A stretch of DNA of 47,580 nt from Myxococcales bacterium (lineage in GTDB: Bacteria; Myxococcota_A; Polyangia; Polyangiales; SLQV01): the NCBI GenBank assembly GCA_007131285.1, contig SLQV01000194.1:1-47580 (forward strand), given 5' to 3'. The position numbers were made by a program, and so were the translations under genes. This document shows, piece after piece, positions 1-8,757 of this stretch; position 1 is the first letter of the stretch, and each line of letters starts with the position of its first letter. A model generated the notes under the pieces. That model worked only from the letters and a program-made list of their open reading frames with translations. It made no database searches and was not told the DNA's origin.

Positions 1-348
1 AAAGAGACCGGTAGCGATAGTAGCGCTGAGCTTGCCGAGATAGACGAGCTTACGCAGCCACCCTTCAGTGCCTACAAATCCAAAACAGTGCTTTCGAAGT
101 CGGCGCTGCAGGTGGCTGTTGGTTCGGAGGGCGCGGTCACGCTGCCTAACGGGCGAAAGTTGCAGGTTCGTCTCGAGCGTATCATGCCGGACAAGCGCTA
201 TTTGGTTCGCGTGTCCATCACTAAATCCGGCGAGAAAGACTACTTGCCATTGCTCCAAGTTGCCGCCGAGCCCGGCAAACGTTTTTTTGTTGCAGGTCAA
301 CAACACAACGACGGCACGCTCTTCGTAGGCATTAAGCTGGGCAAGTAG
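1..348 (+). CDS. C-terminal part of an unknown protein (5' end outside window)
   Basis: Frame 1 is open from the first base of the window to the TAG at 346-348, so the ORF-track start at 88 is probably an internal ATG of a longer gene. The visible 115 residues begin with a Ser/Glu-rich acidic stretch and end in a compact beta-rich looking segment (LPNGRKLQVRLE, DYLPLLQVAAEPGKRFFVAGQ, GTLFVGIKLGK). I recognise no catalytic motif. It may be the terminal domain of an exported or regulatory protein, but nothing here fixes a function. The next gene on the same strand starts about 400 bases downstream, so the two are not clearly one operon. Confidence 0.6.
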   Translation, partial: KETGSDSSAELAEIDELTQPPFSAYKSKTVLSKSALQVAVGSEGAVTLPNGRKLQVRLERIMPDKRYLVRVSITKSGEKDYLPLLQVAAEPGKRFFVAGQQHNDGTLFVGIKLGK

Positions 349-750
349 CGCGAGGCCGTCTACGTTATCGATTGGGCTGGCCTGGGTCATGGTTTGAGGC
401 TGGGGCCATTGAAGCTTGCGCATGGCGTCGTGTCGCCCCCAGCGCGTGGGCCGCGTTCGTGCCGCCGTATCGTACGCTAAAGTTGAACCAGCGGTGAGCT
501 CGCTTATCACCTCGAGGCTTGCATCTTGACACCCTTGACCTAGATAGTGGGGCGGGTAGGCACGGGTGCTCGGCGGGTGTTGGTAGGCTCTGGCGGAACG
601 CGGGGTGCTACCGAGCGCGTATTGTTCGCCGCTGCGGGGGGCCGCGCATCGAACTTTGGGCCCGGATTCAAATGAGGCCGGGTCAGGGCACTTGGACCGC
701 GCTTGCCCCACAAGAACCGAACGAATCGGATGGGAAGGAGTCACGTAAAT
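349..750. other. Intergenic region, about 400 bases, no gene seen
   Basis: No convincing ORF: the 519..875 frame runs out of phase into the next gene and has an Arg/Gly/Cys-rich noncoding composition. A TTGACA string lies at 526-531 but I find no good -10 at the usual spacing, so I do not call a promoter. The region presumably holds the leader of the gene starting at 751. Confidence 0.4.
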
Positions 751-1227
751 ATGACACGTATATCAAAACTCTTGGGCGCAGCCCTTGCTGGCGCGACGCT
801 GCTTTTGGCGATGCCTGCGGGCGGAGCTTACGCGCTGGAAGGCGACGCGCTGATTCAGGTCCTCGACGACCTTGACTCCCAGGCCGCAGACAAGCGCCGC
901 CTCGATAAGCTGGGCGCCGTCAAACTCGAACTCGACCGCTTCAAGTCCCTCTCCAGCGAGGCTCGCGACGCGGTGCGAGAAGAGAAGAAGAGGGATGTCA
1001 TCGATCAGTACCTCACGCTTTTGCGTGCAGAGCTGAAGTTGATTCAGACGCGCATCGATCTCTCGCTTGTTCAATCGAAACTAGCTGAGCACCGCACCAA
1101 GCTGCAGGAGACCGAGCAGACGGTTGCCGCACGCCAGGCCGAGCTGAAGGACCGTACGGCGCGTCTGGATGCTTACCGTGTCAAGTCCGCTGATGCGTCG
1201 GACTCGGCGGAGAAGAGCGATTCGTAG
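751..1227 (+). CDS. Secreted coiled-coil protein
   Basis: I chose the ATG at 751 over the track start at 703 because a strong GGAAGGAG (733-740) sits ten bases upstream and the protein then opens with a clean Sec signal (hydrophobic ALAGATLLLAMP, likely cleavage after AYA near residue 28). The mature 130 residues are almost all charged alpha helix with heptad-like spacing (LIQTRIDLSLVQSKLAEHRTKLQETEQTV) and a Ser/Asp-rich tail, so a periplasmic coiled coil is likely. No enzymatic motif is seen. It lies 62 bases before the OmpA-domain lipoprotein (counting to its 1290 start), which also has long helical stretches, so the two are probably co-transcribed and may act together at the envelope; that role is inference. 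Confidence 0.8.
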   Translation: MTRISKLLGAALAGATLLLAMPAGGAYALEGDALIQVLDDLDSQAADKRRLDKLGAVKLELDRFKSLSSEARDAVREEKKRDVIDQYLTLLRAELKLIQTRIDLSLVQSKLAEHRTKLQETEQTVAARQAELKDRTARLDAYRVKSADASDSAEKSDS

Positions 1228-1289
1228 TCGCGAGCGCTACTCGGAAAAAAGGAATTAACGCCATGATATTCAGGAATGGAACCATAAAA

Positions 1290-2405
1290 ATGACTAAAGT
1301 GACGCTTTTGCTGGCCGCGAGCGGCCTAGTAGCTTTGTTCGCGGGCCAGGGCTGTGCCTCCGTGCCCAAGCCTCAAGAGCTTGCCACCTTGGAGAAGGCT
1401 AAGCAGGCAAAGGAAGTCAAGGCGATACGCAAGACCCAGTCAGAGCTTGTCGCCAAGAGCGATGCTTCGCAGGAAGAGGCAACCAAGGCTTGGAAGAAAA
1501 AGAAGCTTGATACGTCCCGCTATTACGCACGTTTGGGTCAAGCTCAGCTCGACACCGCACTCGCGCTCCAGGCACAGAAGGATGCGAAGGCCGAAATCAA
1601 GCGAGTAGCCGAGGCCACCAAGGCAAGCGGTGCGCAGGTTGCAGAACTTGATGATGCGCTTGCAAGTGTCAACGAAAAGCTCGCGCTCTACGAAAAGATC
1701 GATCAGAAGGATGGCGCTTTTGCGGCTCAGGGAACCCTCGCGGAGCGAATCGACGCCGCAGTCGCAGCCGTGAATGAGGCCGCCAAGGTTGGAGCGGATA
1801 AATACGCCAAGACACCTTTCACGCAAGCTCAGACGGAGTTGGTTGCGGCACGTGAAGCCCGCACCCTCGGCAACGTCGCGCAGGCTCAGAAATCCGCTGA
1901 AGCGGCCATTATAGCGGCCAAGCAGGCGTATACGATAGCGAAACCGCACTACAATGAAGACGCAGCCAAGGGCAACCTTGCCGAGCGTGACGCTGCACTC
2001 CAGCGAGACCTCGCAACCATCGCTGGTGTTAACCCTCAGTTGCGCCAGGTGGGCAGTGTCCGGCAGGTCGCCTTATCGATTCAAGCTGCATTCGCAAAGA
2101 AGGGAACAGAGCTTACCTCGGCACGAGCACCTGTTGTCATGCAGATCGCTGACGTGTTGAAAAAGCACCCAGACTACAAAGTGCTAGTGGTTGGGTTCAC
2201 CAGCTTTGGAGTGCGCGCTGCAGACCGGTACTCTGTCTCGCAGGCACGCGCTCAGAACGTGGCCAACTACCTGGACCAGGCGGGTGTTGATCGTAAGCAA
2301 ATTTCGGCGACGGGTCGCGGGGCCGAAGAGTTTGCAGATAAGCGCAAGTTCAGCAACGCCAATGACCGGGTCGAAATCATTGTGGTGCTGAAAAGTAGCA
2401 CCTAG
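1290..2405 (+). CDS. OmpA-domain lipoprotein with DUF4398-like helical N-terminus
   Basis: The ATG at 1290 is preferred because AGGAATGG (1272-1279) precedes it and the product starts directly with a lipoprotein-like signal ending in Cys22 (AGQGC, an imperfect lipobox with Gln at -2); the ATG at 1263 would add nine residues. Residues about 25-240 are Ala/Lys/Glu-rich helices resembling DUF4398 proteins. The C-terminal 110 residues are an OmpA-like peptidoglycan-binding domain, with YSVSQARAQNVANYL and the NDRVEIIV ending that holds the conserved Arg. It should anchor an outer-membrane lipid to peptidoglycan in the periplasm. The likely partner is the upstream coiled-coil protein. A hairpin terminator follows at about 2496. 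Confidence 0.85.
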   Translation: MTKVTLLLAASGLVALFAGQGCASVPKPQELATLEKAKQAKEVKAIRKTQSELVAKSDASQEEATKAWKKKKLDTSRYYARLGQAQLDTALALQAQKDAKAEIKRVAEATKASGAQVAELDDALASVNEKLALYEKIDQKDGAFAAQGTLAERIDAAVAAVNEAAKVGADKYAKTPFTQAQTELVAAREARTLGNVAQAQKSAEAAIIAAKQAYTIAKPHYNEDAAKGNLAERDAALQRDLATIAGVNPQLRQVGSVRQVALSIQAAFAKKGTELTSARAPVVMQIADVLKKHPDYKVLVVGFTSFGVRAADRYSVSQARAQNVANYLDQAGVDRKQISATGRGAEEFADKRKFSNANDRVEIIVVLKSST

Positions 2406-2495
2406 TCATTTGAGGGCATGTTGAGAGAGGATGAGCGTGGCTCTTCCTCTCGCGTGCTCCCACTTCTCCTGACCGGTTGCGACGGGGAAGAGTTT

Positions 2496-2535
2496 AAGGG
2501 CCGGCGTGCGTTGAGCACCTCGGCCCTTTGTATTT
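2496..2535 (+). terminator. Rho-independent-like terminator after the OmpA lipoprotein
   Basis: AAGGGCCG (2496-2503) pairs perfectly with CGGCCCTT (2521-2528) around a 17-base loop and is followed by the T-rich string TGTATTT. It sits just before the ribosome binding site of trmH, so some transcription into trmH may arise from read-through or from within this region. Confidence 0.6.
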
Positions 2536-2549
2536 GACAGGAGATCGGC

Positions 2550-3299
2550 GTGCTGTCTGAAGCAGAAATCAAGGAACTTGCTGAGCTCAAGGAGCAGGTA
2601 GTGCCTCGGCGTCTGGAGCTGATCCGTCGCGTTGCGTCACAACGTACGCGTGCATTCGTGCCGGTTTTCGACCAGCTTTGCGATCCGCATAACATGTCCG
2701 CCGTGCTACGTAGCGCGGAAGCGATGGGGCTGGAGACCGTTCATGTGGTCGAGGGGGATGTCCCCTTTGCCGGTTCGCGGCCCGTAGCCCGTGGCGCGCA
2801 GCGCTGGATGGAAATTGTAACGCACCCCGATGCGAAGACGTGCGTCAGAGCGCTGCATGAGGAGGGGTATACCGTCCTCGTCGCGGCGCTAGGGGGCCAG
2901 CTTGGGCCCCAGTCATTGCCGGATCTCCGGCCCGTGGCCGTAGTTTTTGGCAACGAGCATCACGGCGTGTCCGAGGCGTTTCGCGCGGTCGCCGATGGTA
3001 GCTACGAAGTGCCGATGTTCGGTTTCGTTGAAAGTCTTAACGTATCTGTCGCAGCCGCGCTTACCGCCTTTGCAGCGTTGCAGGGGCTCGCGCGTCAGCG
3101 GCCAGCGGCTGAGGAGGATCGTCTCCTTCTGCGTTACCTTCGGACAAGCACGATGACCCGCCGTGAGAAGCAAATCGCCGATGGTATCCGTGGCAACACG
3201 GGCGCTTCGGATGACGTGCTGCCCGCTGCGCGAGCAGGGGCGGGTGACGCTGTGTCCCAAGATCAGAAGGTGCTGGGTGCCTCGAGCGTCGAAGGATGA
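2550..3299 (+). CDS. trmH: TrmH-type tRNA (guanosine-2'-O-)-methyltransferase
   Basis: A SPOUT-class methyltransferase that would use S-adenosylmethionine to methylate a ribose 2'-OH, in the TrmH family classically G18 of tRNA. The three SpoU motifs are present: NMSAVLRSAEA (motif 1, with the conserved Asn and Arg), VAVVFGNEHHGVSE (motif 2) and ESLNVSVAAALTAF (motif 3, cofactor-binding knot). The 249 residues are slightly longer than E. coli TrmH; the last 35 or so are low-complexity and not needed for the fold. The GTG start at 2550 has ACAGGAG upstream. The stop overlaps the next start as ATGA, so the penicillin-binding protein gene is probably translationally coupled to it. The exact RNA target cannot be read from sequence. 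Confidence 0.9.
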   Translation: MLSEAEIKELAELKEQVVPRRLELIRRVASQRTRAFVPVFDQLCDPHNMSAVLRSAEAMGLETVHVVEGDVPFAGSRPVARGAQRWMEIVTHPDAKTCVRALHEEGYTVLVAALGGQLGPQSLPDLRPVAVVFGNEHHGVSEAFRAVADGSYEVPMFGFVESLNVSVAAALTAFAALQGLARQRPAAEEDRLLLRYLRTSTMTRREKQIADGIRGNTGASDDVLPAARAGAGDAVSQDQKVLGASSVEG

Positions 3300-5554
3300 A
3301 GCCTTGGTTCAAGCGCGTGCTAGCTGGTGTGACGCTGCTCTTCTCGGTCACCGTGTTGGCGCTGGCTATTACCGTGAAGGTCTGGACCGCTGACCTTCCT
3401 AACCTTGACGAGGTCCGGGCCTATCGTCCTCCCGAGAGCACCTGGCTGCTCGACAAAGAAGGCCGTCTCGTGGGGGAGTTCTTTGAGGAACGCCGCCGCT
3501 GCGTCGAGGCGGCTGCGATTCCCAGACATTTTTTTCTGTCCGTGCTGGCTGCGGAGGATGCCAACTTTTTTCAGCATGGCGGTTTCGACGCAAAGGCGAT
3601 TGGGCGGGCCATCCTCTACCGCGTCACCGGCCGTCAGCTTCAGGGCGGGAGCACATTGACCCAACAGCTCGTCAAGCTCTTGCTCTTGAATCCAGAACGG
3701 ACTCTGAAGCGCAAAGTGCGTGAAGTCATCCTGGCGCGCCGCGTAGAGGCGGCCCTTTCGAAAGAGGAGATACTCACGCTTTACGCGAACCACGTGAACT
3801 TTGGGCATGGCCGCTACGGTATCGCTGAGGCGAGTCGCTTCTATTTCGGAAAGGCGCCTCAGGACCTTGACTTGGCCGAGAGTGCCTTGCTCGCAGGTTT
3901 GCCTCAGGCCCCAGCGCGTCTCAGTCCTAGGGTCAATCTTGAGGCTGCCGAGCGGCGCCGGGGCTACGTGCTGGGTCAGCTTGCGGCAAAACGTAGCACG
4001 CATTGGCCGGACCTTAGCGCGGCGGCGATTGCGGCGGCGGCGGAGCAACCCATTGAGCTGAAGGCGCCGCCTTCCATAGCAGACGGCGCCTTTGAAGTGC
4101 TCTCCGAAGCCCGCGAGCGGCTGGCCGCGCTCCATCCCAAGCTGAACCTCAACACAGCGGGACTCACCGTCACTCTCACGCTCGATAGGGCGCTCCAGAC
4201 CAAGGCACGGGCGGCGCTAAGCAGACAGCTCGGAGCACTGGATGCGCGTCTTTTTCAGCGTTTTCTTGTGGAAGGGCTCAAGGTGGCCAAGGCGCCCGAG
4301 CGCGACGCATCTGAGCTGGTGCGGGGAGCGCTTTTGCGCGGGGAACTCATAGCTGTTGACAGCCATTCCGGGGCCTTCGAGGTTCGGGTGGGGACCGGCA
4401 GCTACACGCTTGCTACGGCGCCGGATACGCGCGAGCACTCAGTCCGCGGTAAGCTTGAGAGCCTGCTTGAAAGCGGAAAGACCACGGTCCCGGTGCGCTT
4501 CGTTGGGGGAAAGCGCGTGGAGCTCGCACTCGGACCAGAAGGGGCGATCGTCGTGATTGAGCCTCGCCAGGGGGCACTGCGCGCTATGGTGGGTGGCAGC
4601 GCCGACCGGCCAGGCTTCAATCGCGCGGTGTCGGCATTGCGGCAGCCGGGGTCCGCCTTTAAGCCGATCGTTTTTGGGCAGGCGCTGGCATCCGGTAGGT
4701 ACACCCACGCATCTCGGCTTTTCGATGCGCCGGTGAGCTATGAGGCGTGGCAGCCGCAGAATTACGAGCCTTGGCACTTTAGAGGCCAAGTATCGCTGCG
4801 CGAGGCGCTAGCTCAGTCGATCAATCTCGCGGCGGTTCGGTTGACGGAAGCCGTTACCGTGCCCGAAGTGATTCGCTTCGCGCGATCCCTCGGCATTACG
4901 CGGCCATTGACACCGGACCTCTCGTTAGCGCTCGGCTCAAGCGAAGTCACCGTGCTTGAACTGACCCAGGCGTACGCGGTTTTCGCAGCAGGTGGCATGT
5001 ATCGTGCGCCGCGGCTGATTGAAGAGGTCCGCGATGCCAAAGGCGCGCGTCTTGAAGCTGAGGCGGTTTCATCAAAGCGCGTTGTCAGCGAGGCCGCCGC
5101 CTTCTTGCTGACGTCTCTACTGCGCTCGGTTGTGACCTCGGGAACGGGAAGACGCGCGCAATCTCTCCCTTTCGAGAGTGCTGGCAAGACGGGCACGAGC
5201 AATCGCGCTCGAGATGCGTGGTTTGTCGGATACTCCACCGAAATGTGTGCCGGCGTATGGGTTGGTTTCGATGACAGGCGTGTCCTCGGCGCTGGGGAAG
5301 GCGGTTCAAGTGTAGCTTTGCCTATTTGGATGGCCACAATGCAGGCAACCGCCTCCAAAGCTCCTCCGTTCACGGTACCATCATCGCTTATTGCCTTGCG
5401 GCTCGACCCACAAAGCGGGCGCAGGCTTACGCCGGAGCGATCCGCCGCAGGCGAAGGCGAAGTGGCCTACTTTATCCCAGGCACCGAACCCCCCCTCGAT
5501 GACGCGGCCGGTGACATCGACGCGAGTCTGGATGCCGCGTTTTTCGAAGAGTAG
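3296..5554 (+). CDS. Class A penicillin-binding protein (PBP1A type)
   Basis: A bifunctional murein synthase of 752 residues acting on lipid II at the periplasmic face of the inner membrane. An N-terminal membrane anchor (about residues 8-30) is followed by a GT51 glycosyltransferase domain with EDANFFQHGG (catalytic Glu87) and GGSTLTQQLVK. The transpeptidase domain has the SxxK motif in PGSAFK (Ser453), an SxN motif in QSINLA, and KTG in AGKTGTSNRA (Lys631). All catalytic residues are present. The start ATG overlaps the trmH stop by four bases (ATGA). No dedicated terminator is evident. The tail after the transpeptidase is short and acidic. Confidence 0.93.
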   Translation: MKPWFKRVLAGVTLLFSVTVLALAITVKVWTADLPNLDEVRAYRPPESTWLLDKEGRLVGEFFEERRRCVEAAAIPRHFFLSVLAAEDANFFQHGGFDAKAIGRAILYRVTGRQLQGGSTLTQQLVKLLLLNPERTLKRKVREVILARRVEAALSKEEILTLYANHVNFGHGRYGIAEASRFYFGKAPQDLDLAESALLAGLPQAPARLSPRVNLEAAERRRGYVLGQLAAKRSTHWPDLSAAAIAAAAEQPIELKAPPSIADGAFEVLSEARERLAALHPKLNLNTAGLTVTLTLDRALQTKARAALSRQLGALDARLFQRFLVEGLKVAKAPERDASELVRGALLRGELIAVDSHSGAFEVRVGTGSYTLATAPDTREHSVRGKLESLLESGKTTVPVRFVGGKRVELALGPEGAIVVIEPRQGALRAMVGGSADRPGFNRAVSALRQPGSAFKPIVFGQALASGRYTHASRLFDAPVSYEAWQPQNYEPWHFRGQVSLREALAQSINLAAVRLTEAVTVPEVIRFARSLGITRPLTPDLSLALGSSEVTVLELTQAYAVFAAGGMYRAPRLIEEVRDAKGARLEAEAVSSKRVVSEAAAFLLTSLLRSVVTSGTGRRAQSLPFESAGKTGTSNRARDAWFVGYSTEMCAGVWVGFDDRRVLGAGEGGSSVALPIWMATMQATASKAPPFTVPSSLIALRLDPQSGRRLTPERSAAGEGEVAYFIPGTEPPLDDAAGDIDASLDAAFFEE

Positions 5555-5847
5555 CGGCACGCCCCTGAAAGCAAAAAATAGGCGCATGCCCGATTGAAGC
5601 GCGAAGAGCCTAGCGGTGCATCGATGGCATGCTAACTTCGAAGAGCGGAGTCTGCGGCCGGGGGGTCGCCCAAAAACACGAGATAGGTCAACGCCTATCA
5701 GGTGGAGTCAAGGGCGATCCGAGGAGCGGGCGGCGTATGGCAGCGGTCACCGCTGCAACCTTGGCGGTCGTGGCGGTCGGCGGAGCGAGGGTAGGTTTTG
5801 GGTACTCGAACCATGGGTTCGGGTCGGACGGCCGCTTGGAACGGTAA
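5555..5847. other. Intergenic leader of the RRM protein gene
   Basis: About 290 bases without a credible gene; the small ORFs at 5616 and 5629 end inside or beside the RRM start and have unnatural composition. The stretch probably contains the promoter and a long 5' leader of the RNA-binding protein gene, as is common for cold-regulated genes, but I can point to no specific element. Confidence 0.35.
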
Positions 5848-6282
5848 ATGGGTAATCGACTGTACGTAGGCAATCTCTCTTTCAACACGACTGACCAAAC
5901 GCTTCAAGAAGCCTTCGCCGCATGCGGCGAGGTTGTTGATGTGAAGGTTGTCACCGACCGCGAAACCGGTCGTTCGCGAGGCTTTGGCTTCGTGTCGATG
6001 CGGACTGATTCGGAGGCCCAAGCAGCCATCGAAGCGTTCGATGGTCGGGATCTCGATGGGCGCACGTTGCGTGTCAACGAAGCCGAAGAACGCCCCGCGC
6101 GCAGCGGTGGTGGCGGCGGTGGCGGCTTCGGCGGTGGCGGTGGCGGCGGCGGCGGCTTCGGCGGTCGCAGCGGTGGCTTTGACCGTGGCGGTGACCGCGG
6201 TGGCGACCGTGGCTTTGACCGTGGCGGTGACCGCGGTGGCGACCGTAACGGTGGCGGCTCGCGTCGCGGCCGTCGTTGGTAG
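5848..6282 (+). CDS. Glycine-rich RRM RNA-binding protein
   Basis: A single RNA recognition motif occupies residues 4-80, with RNP2 as LYVGNL near the start and RNP1 as RGFGFVSM at about residues 45-52; the aromatic residues that stack on RNA are present. The remaining 60 residues are Gly runs followed by Arg/Asp/Gly repeats (DRGGDRGGDRGFDRGG). This is the architecture of bacterial and plant cold-inducible glycine-rich RNA-binding proteins, which act as RNA chaperones. The ATG at 5848 fits the domain start, although no strong ribosome binding site precedes it. A clear hairpin terminator lies downstream at 6465. Confidence 0.9.
   Translation: MGNRLYVGNLSFNTTDQTLQEAFAACGEVVDVKVVTDRETGRSRGFGFVSMRTDSEAQAAIEAFDGRDLDGRTLRVNEAEERPARSGGGGGGGFGGGGGGGGGFGGRSGGFDRGGDRGGDRGFDRGGDRGGDRNGGGSRRGRRW
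6175..6246 (+). repeat. Two perfect 36-bp tandem repeats within the RRM gene
   Basis: The 36-base unit beginning GGCTTTGACCGTGGCGGTGA occurs twice back to back (6175-6210 and 6211-6246) and encodes GFDRGGDRGGDR each time. It keeps frame, so copy number can change without a frameshift. Confidence 0.9.
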
Positions 6283-6584
6283 CTAAGCGCTGCCGATGGG
6301 CTCAGGGCTCATGCAGTCCTGCGCTTGTTTGAGGCTTTGCGGCGTGAACACGATGAAGGTGTGTTTGGTGGACTAGCGCTGGTCGACTAGCTTAGTGGAC
6401 TGCCGTAGTGGACTAAGCGCTCCTTGAAACACTGGAAGCGCGTACAGGCGCAAATCCAAGAGTCAATGCCCCCGGTGTCCTAGGCGGATATCGGGGGCAT
6501 TTGTGTTTGTAGTCCTTGGCAACTTTGAGGCGCGCGGGTTTATGCCTAGAAGCCGCAGGCTGATCGGTCTATACCGCAGCGACC
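6283..6584. other. Intergenic region with short GTGGACTA repeats and a terminator
   Basis: No gene. From 6367 to 6420 a TAGTGGACT/GTGGACTA motif recurs, with exact copies of TAGTGGACT 13 bases apart (6393 and 6406) and related copies at 6367. A separate terminator is at 6465. The meaning of the short repeats is unknown. Confidence 0.5.
6465..6510 (+). terminator. Strong hairpin terminator after the RRM gene
   Basis: AATGCCCCCG (6465-6474) pairs perfectly over ten bases with CGGGGGCATT (6492-6501) around a 17-base loop, and is followed by the T-rich TGTGTTTG. It is about 180 bases beyond the RRM stop codon. Confidence 0.75.
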
Positions 6585-8660
6585 GTGCACTCGGAAAGCT
6601 TTGTCTACGATCTCGGGATGGTGCTCGGTGTAGCCGCCGTGACCTCGCTGATTTTCCGGCTGCTCAAGCAGCCGAGTACACTGGGTTATCTGGTGGCGGG
6701 GCTGATTATCGGCCCGTACATCCCGGGGCCTCTTTTCGCTGACCCGGAACGCGTCCACGCGCTTTCTGAGTTCGGCGTCATTCTGGTCATGTTCGCCATC
6801 GGGCTTGAGTTTCGCATTGCGAAGCTTTTGCAGGTGCTGCCCGTCGCAGGGTTCGCAGCGCTTGTGCAGATGAGCGGTCTTTTCGTTGCCGGCTACATGG
6901 TTGGTCGCGCTCTTGACTTTAGTGTTGTTGCGTCGCTTTTCGTCGGTGCCTGCATCTGCATTTCCAGCACGATGTTGGTTTCCAAGATGTTTAGCGAGCA
7001 ACGCGTGGATACGTCTTCGCGAACCTTTGTGCTGAGCATTCTTGTACTGCAGGATGTTGTAGCCATCGCATTGATCGCGACCATGACGGCCGTGGCGAAG
7101 GGTGGAGGGCTTGATGGCACCGAGCTATTGCTCTTACTTCTCAAGCTGGGGCTCACCCTTGTAGGGCTCGCCGCGGGTGGTCTCTTTTTAATCCCGCGTT
7201 TGGTTCGGCTGACCTCGCGGCTTAAGAGTCCAGAAGCGACAGTCGTCGTATCGACGGGTCTCTGCTTCGTGATGGCGGTGCTCGCAGATCGGCTGGGGTA
7301 CTCCGTAGCTCTTGGTGCGTTCGTCGCCGGTATGTTGGTTGCGGAATCCGGTAGAGCCCAGGAAGTTGAGCATTCGGTGCAGCCAGTGCGCGACATGTTC
7401 GCCGCTGTCTTTTTCGTCTCCATTGGCATGGCCGCCGACCCCAGGCTGGCCTTCGAATACGCTGGGACTTCGCTGGCTCTCGCGGGTGTGATCATCGTGG
7501 CTCAACTCTCGATGCTTTTACTCGGCGGGGTGCTTTCGGGCGTGGGCCTGCGTCGCTCGGTCTTTGCCGGCTTGGCACTCGGTCAAATCGGTGAGTTTGC
7601 GTTTATCATTGTGGAAATCGGCCGATCGGCGCGAGTTGTTCCGAAGGAGTTGCCGCCGATCTTGGTCACCGTTGCGGTACTGACGACCTTCACCACGCCA
7701 ATATTGCTTAAACAGGCCGCACGCATCGTTCATGGGGTCGACGTGCTTTTGCCATCCCGGCTGAGTCACTTGCTCTCCCTCTACGAAGCTTGGCTCGAGC
7801 GCGCCCGCTCTGCACCTTGGGCCGGAACCTCACAGCGCTCTCCTCTGTTGCGCGCGCTACGCGCGGTGCTTATCGACTGCCTAGTGCTCTTCGGCATCAT
7901 GGCGCTCTGGAGCACGTGGTCCCGAGAAATCGGAACCTTTCTGGTATCCGCCCTCGACCTGCCAAAGCGGCACGGCAGCCTAGCCGCCGCATGTCTGGCT
8001 GCGCTTCTCTGCGCATTTCCGCTCTTCGTCTTGATCCACAATACGCGAACTCTCGCGAGCCACGTATCGAAGCGCGTCTTCGAGGGGGCTACGGGGGCTT
8101 CACGTCGGTTACTGGCTCTTGCGGTCGAGACGCTCGTGTTTGTGGGCCTCTCCTTGCCTGCCATCGCAGTTACCGCGCCGCTTTGGGAGCTGCGCTACAT
8201 CATGCCTGGGGTGGCGGTGATCGCTGTCATCTTGCTTGCGGTGCTGTGGCGCGCGGCGGGACGCGTGGAGGCCGAGCTCCAGAGTAGCGCGGCACGGTTT
8301 GGCACTTTGCTTGCGCGGCAGAGTCTCACAGCCCCCGTTGCGTCGCCGGAGGCCTCGGGCGTGGAGGTGGCCCCAGGCGTCGACCAAAGCGTCAAGGTAG
8401 CGGTTTCGGCGAACTGTTTCGCGACGGACCGTACCCTGGGTGAGCTAGACCTGCGAGCCAATAGTGGGGCGTCGGTGATGGCGATCCAACGGCCGGATAG
8501 CAGTGTGGTATTCCCTCGGGGGTCTGAGCGGCTTCGAGAGGGGGATGTCTTGGTGCTCGTCGGCTCGACCGAGGCCTGCGAACGCGCCTCGAGTCGACTA
8601 CTCCGCGGCGGTGAGGACGCCGATGATTCCGACCCAGACCAGGGGCTGCAGCCGGCCTGA
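6585..8660 (+). CDS. CPA2-family cation:proton antiporter with C-terminal TrkA-C domain
   Basis: An inner-membrane monovalent cation/H+ exchanger of the KefB/Na+:H+ exchanger-2 family. Residues about 1-380 hold roughly a dozen hydrophobic segments, including the typical opening LKQPSTLGYLVAGLIIGP and the SSTMLVSKM, QDVVAIALI and LGAFVAGMLVAES signatures. A second hydrophobic region (about 420-560) follows, as in some longer relatives. Residues about 600-680 look like a TrkA-C (RCK-C) regulatory domain (GASVMAIQRPDSS, LREGDVLVLVGS); no nucleotide-binding RCK-N domain is visible. The GTG at 6585 has only a weak ribosome binding site, but the family alignment favours it over the ATG at 6618. Ion specificity is not readable. 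Confidence 0.87.
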   Translation: MHSESFVYDLGMVLGVAAVTSLIFRLLKQPSTLGYLVAGLIIGPYIPGPLFADPERVHALSEFGVILVMFAIGLEFRIAKLLQVLPVAGFAALVQMSGLFVAGYMVGRALDFSVVASLFVGACICISSTMLVSKMFSEQRVDTSSRTFVLSILVLQDVVAIALIATMTAVAKGGGLDGTELLLLLLKLGLTLVGLAAGGLFLIPRLVRLTSRLKSPEATVVVSTGLCFVMAVLADRLGYSVALGAFVAGMLVAESGRAQEVEHSVQPVRDMFAAVFFVSIGMAADPRLAFEYAGTSLALAGVIIVAQLSMLLLGGVLSGVGLRRSVFAGLALGQIGEFAFIIVEIGRSARVVPKELPPILVTVAVLTTFTTPILLKQAARIVHGVDVLLPSRLSHLLSLYEAWLERARSAPWAGTSQRSPLLRALRAVLIDCLVLFGIMALWSTWSREIGTFLVSALDLPKRHGSLAAACLAALLCAFPLFVLIHNTRTLASHVSKRVFEGATGASRRLLALAVETLVFVGLSLPAIAVTAPLWELRYIMPGVAVIAVILLAVLWRAAGRVEAELQSSAARFGTLLARQSLTAPVASPEASGVEVAPGVDQSVKVAVSANCFATDRTLGELDLRANSGASVMAIQRPDSSVVFPRGSERLREGDVLVLVGSTEACERASSRLLRGGEDADDSDPDQGLQPA

Positions 8661-8757
8661 GCCTTGCGTTTTGGGGCGTACCGGTTTTTTGGCTAGAGCC
8701 AGCTTCACCGCTTCGGCAAGTTTCCGCCACGGTGTGCTAGAGAAAGGTGAAGAGCAG

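Noticed and set aside
526-531. TTGACA as the -35 of a promoter for the coiled-coil gene
   Set aside because: No acceptable -10 at 15-19 bases downstream; the nearest TAGATA is too close.
3320-4135. 271-residue minus-strand ORF
   Set aside because: It is antisense to the PBP gene, whose motifs are intact, and has shadow-like composition.
5616-5855. Small ORFs upstream of the RRM gene
   Set aside because: They have no ribosome binding site, overlap the RRM start and lack protein-like composition.
6893-7495. 200-residue minus-strand ORF
   Set aside because: Antisense shadow of the antiporter gene with Thr/Ser/Arg-rich low-complexity composition.
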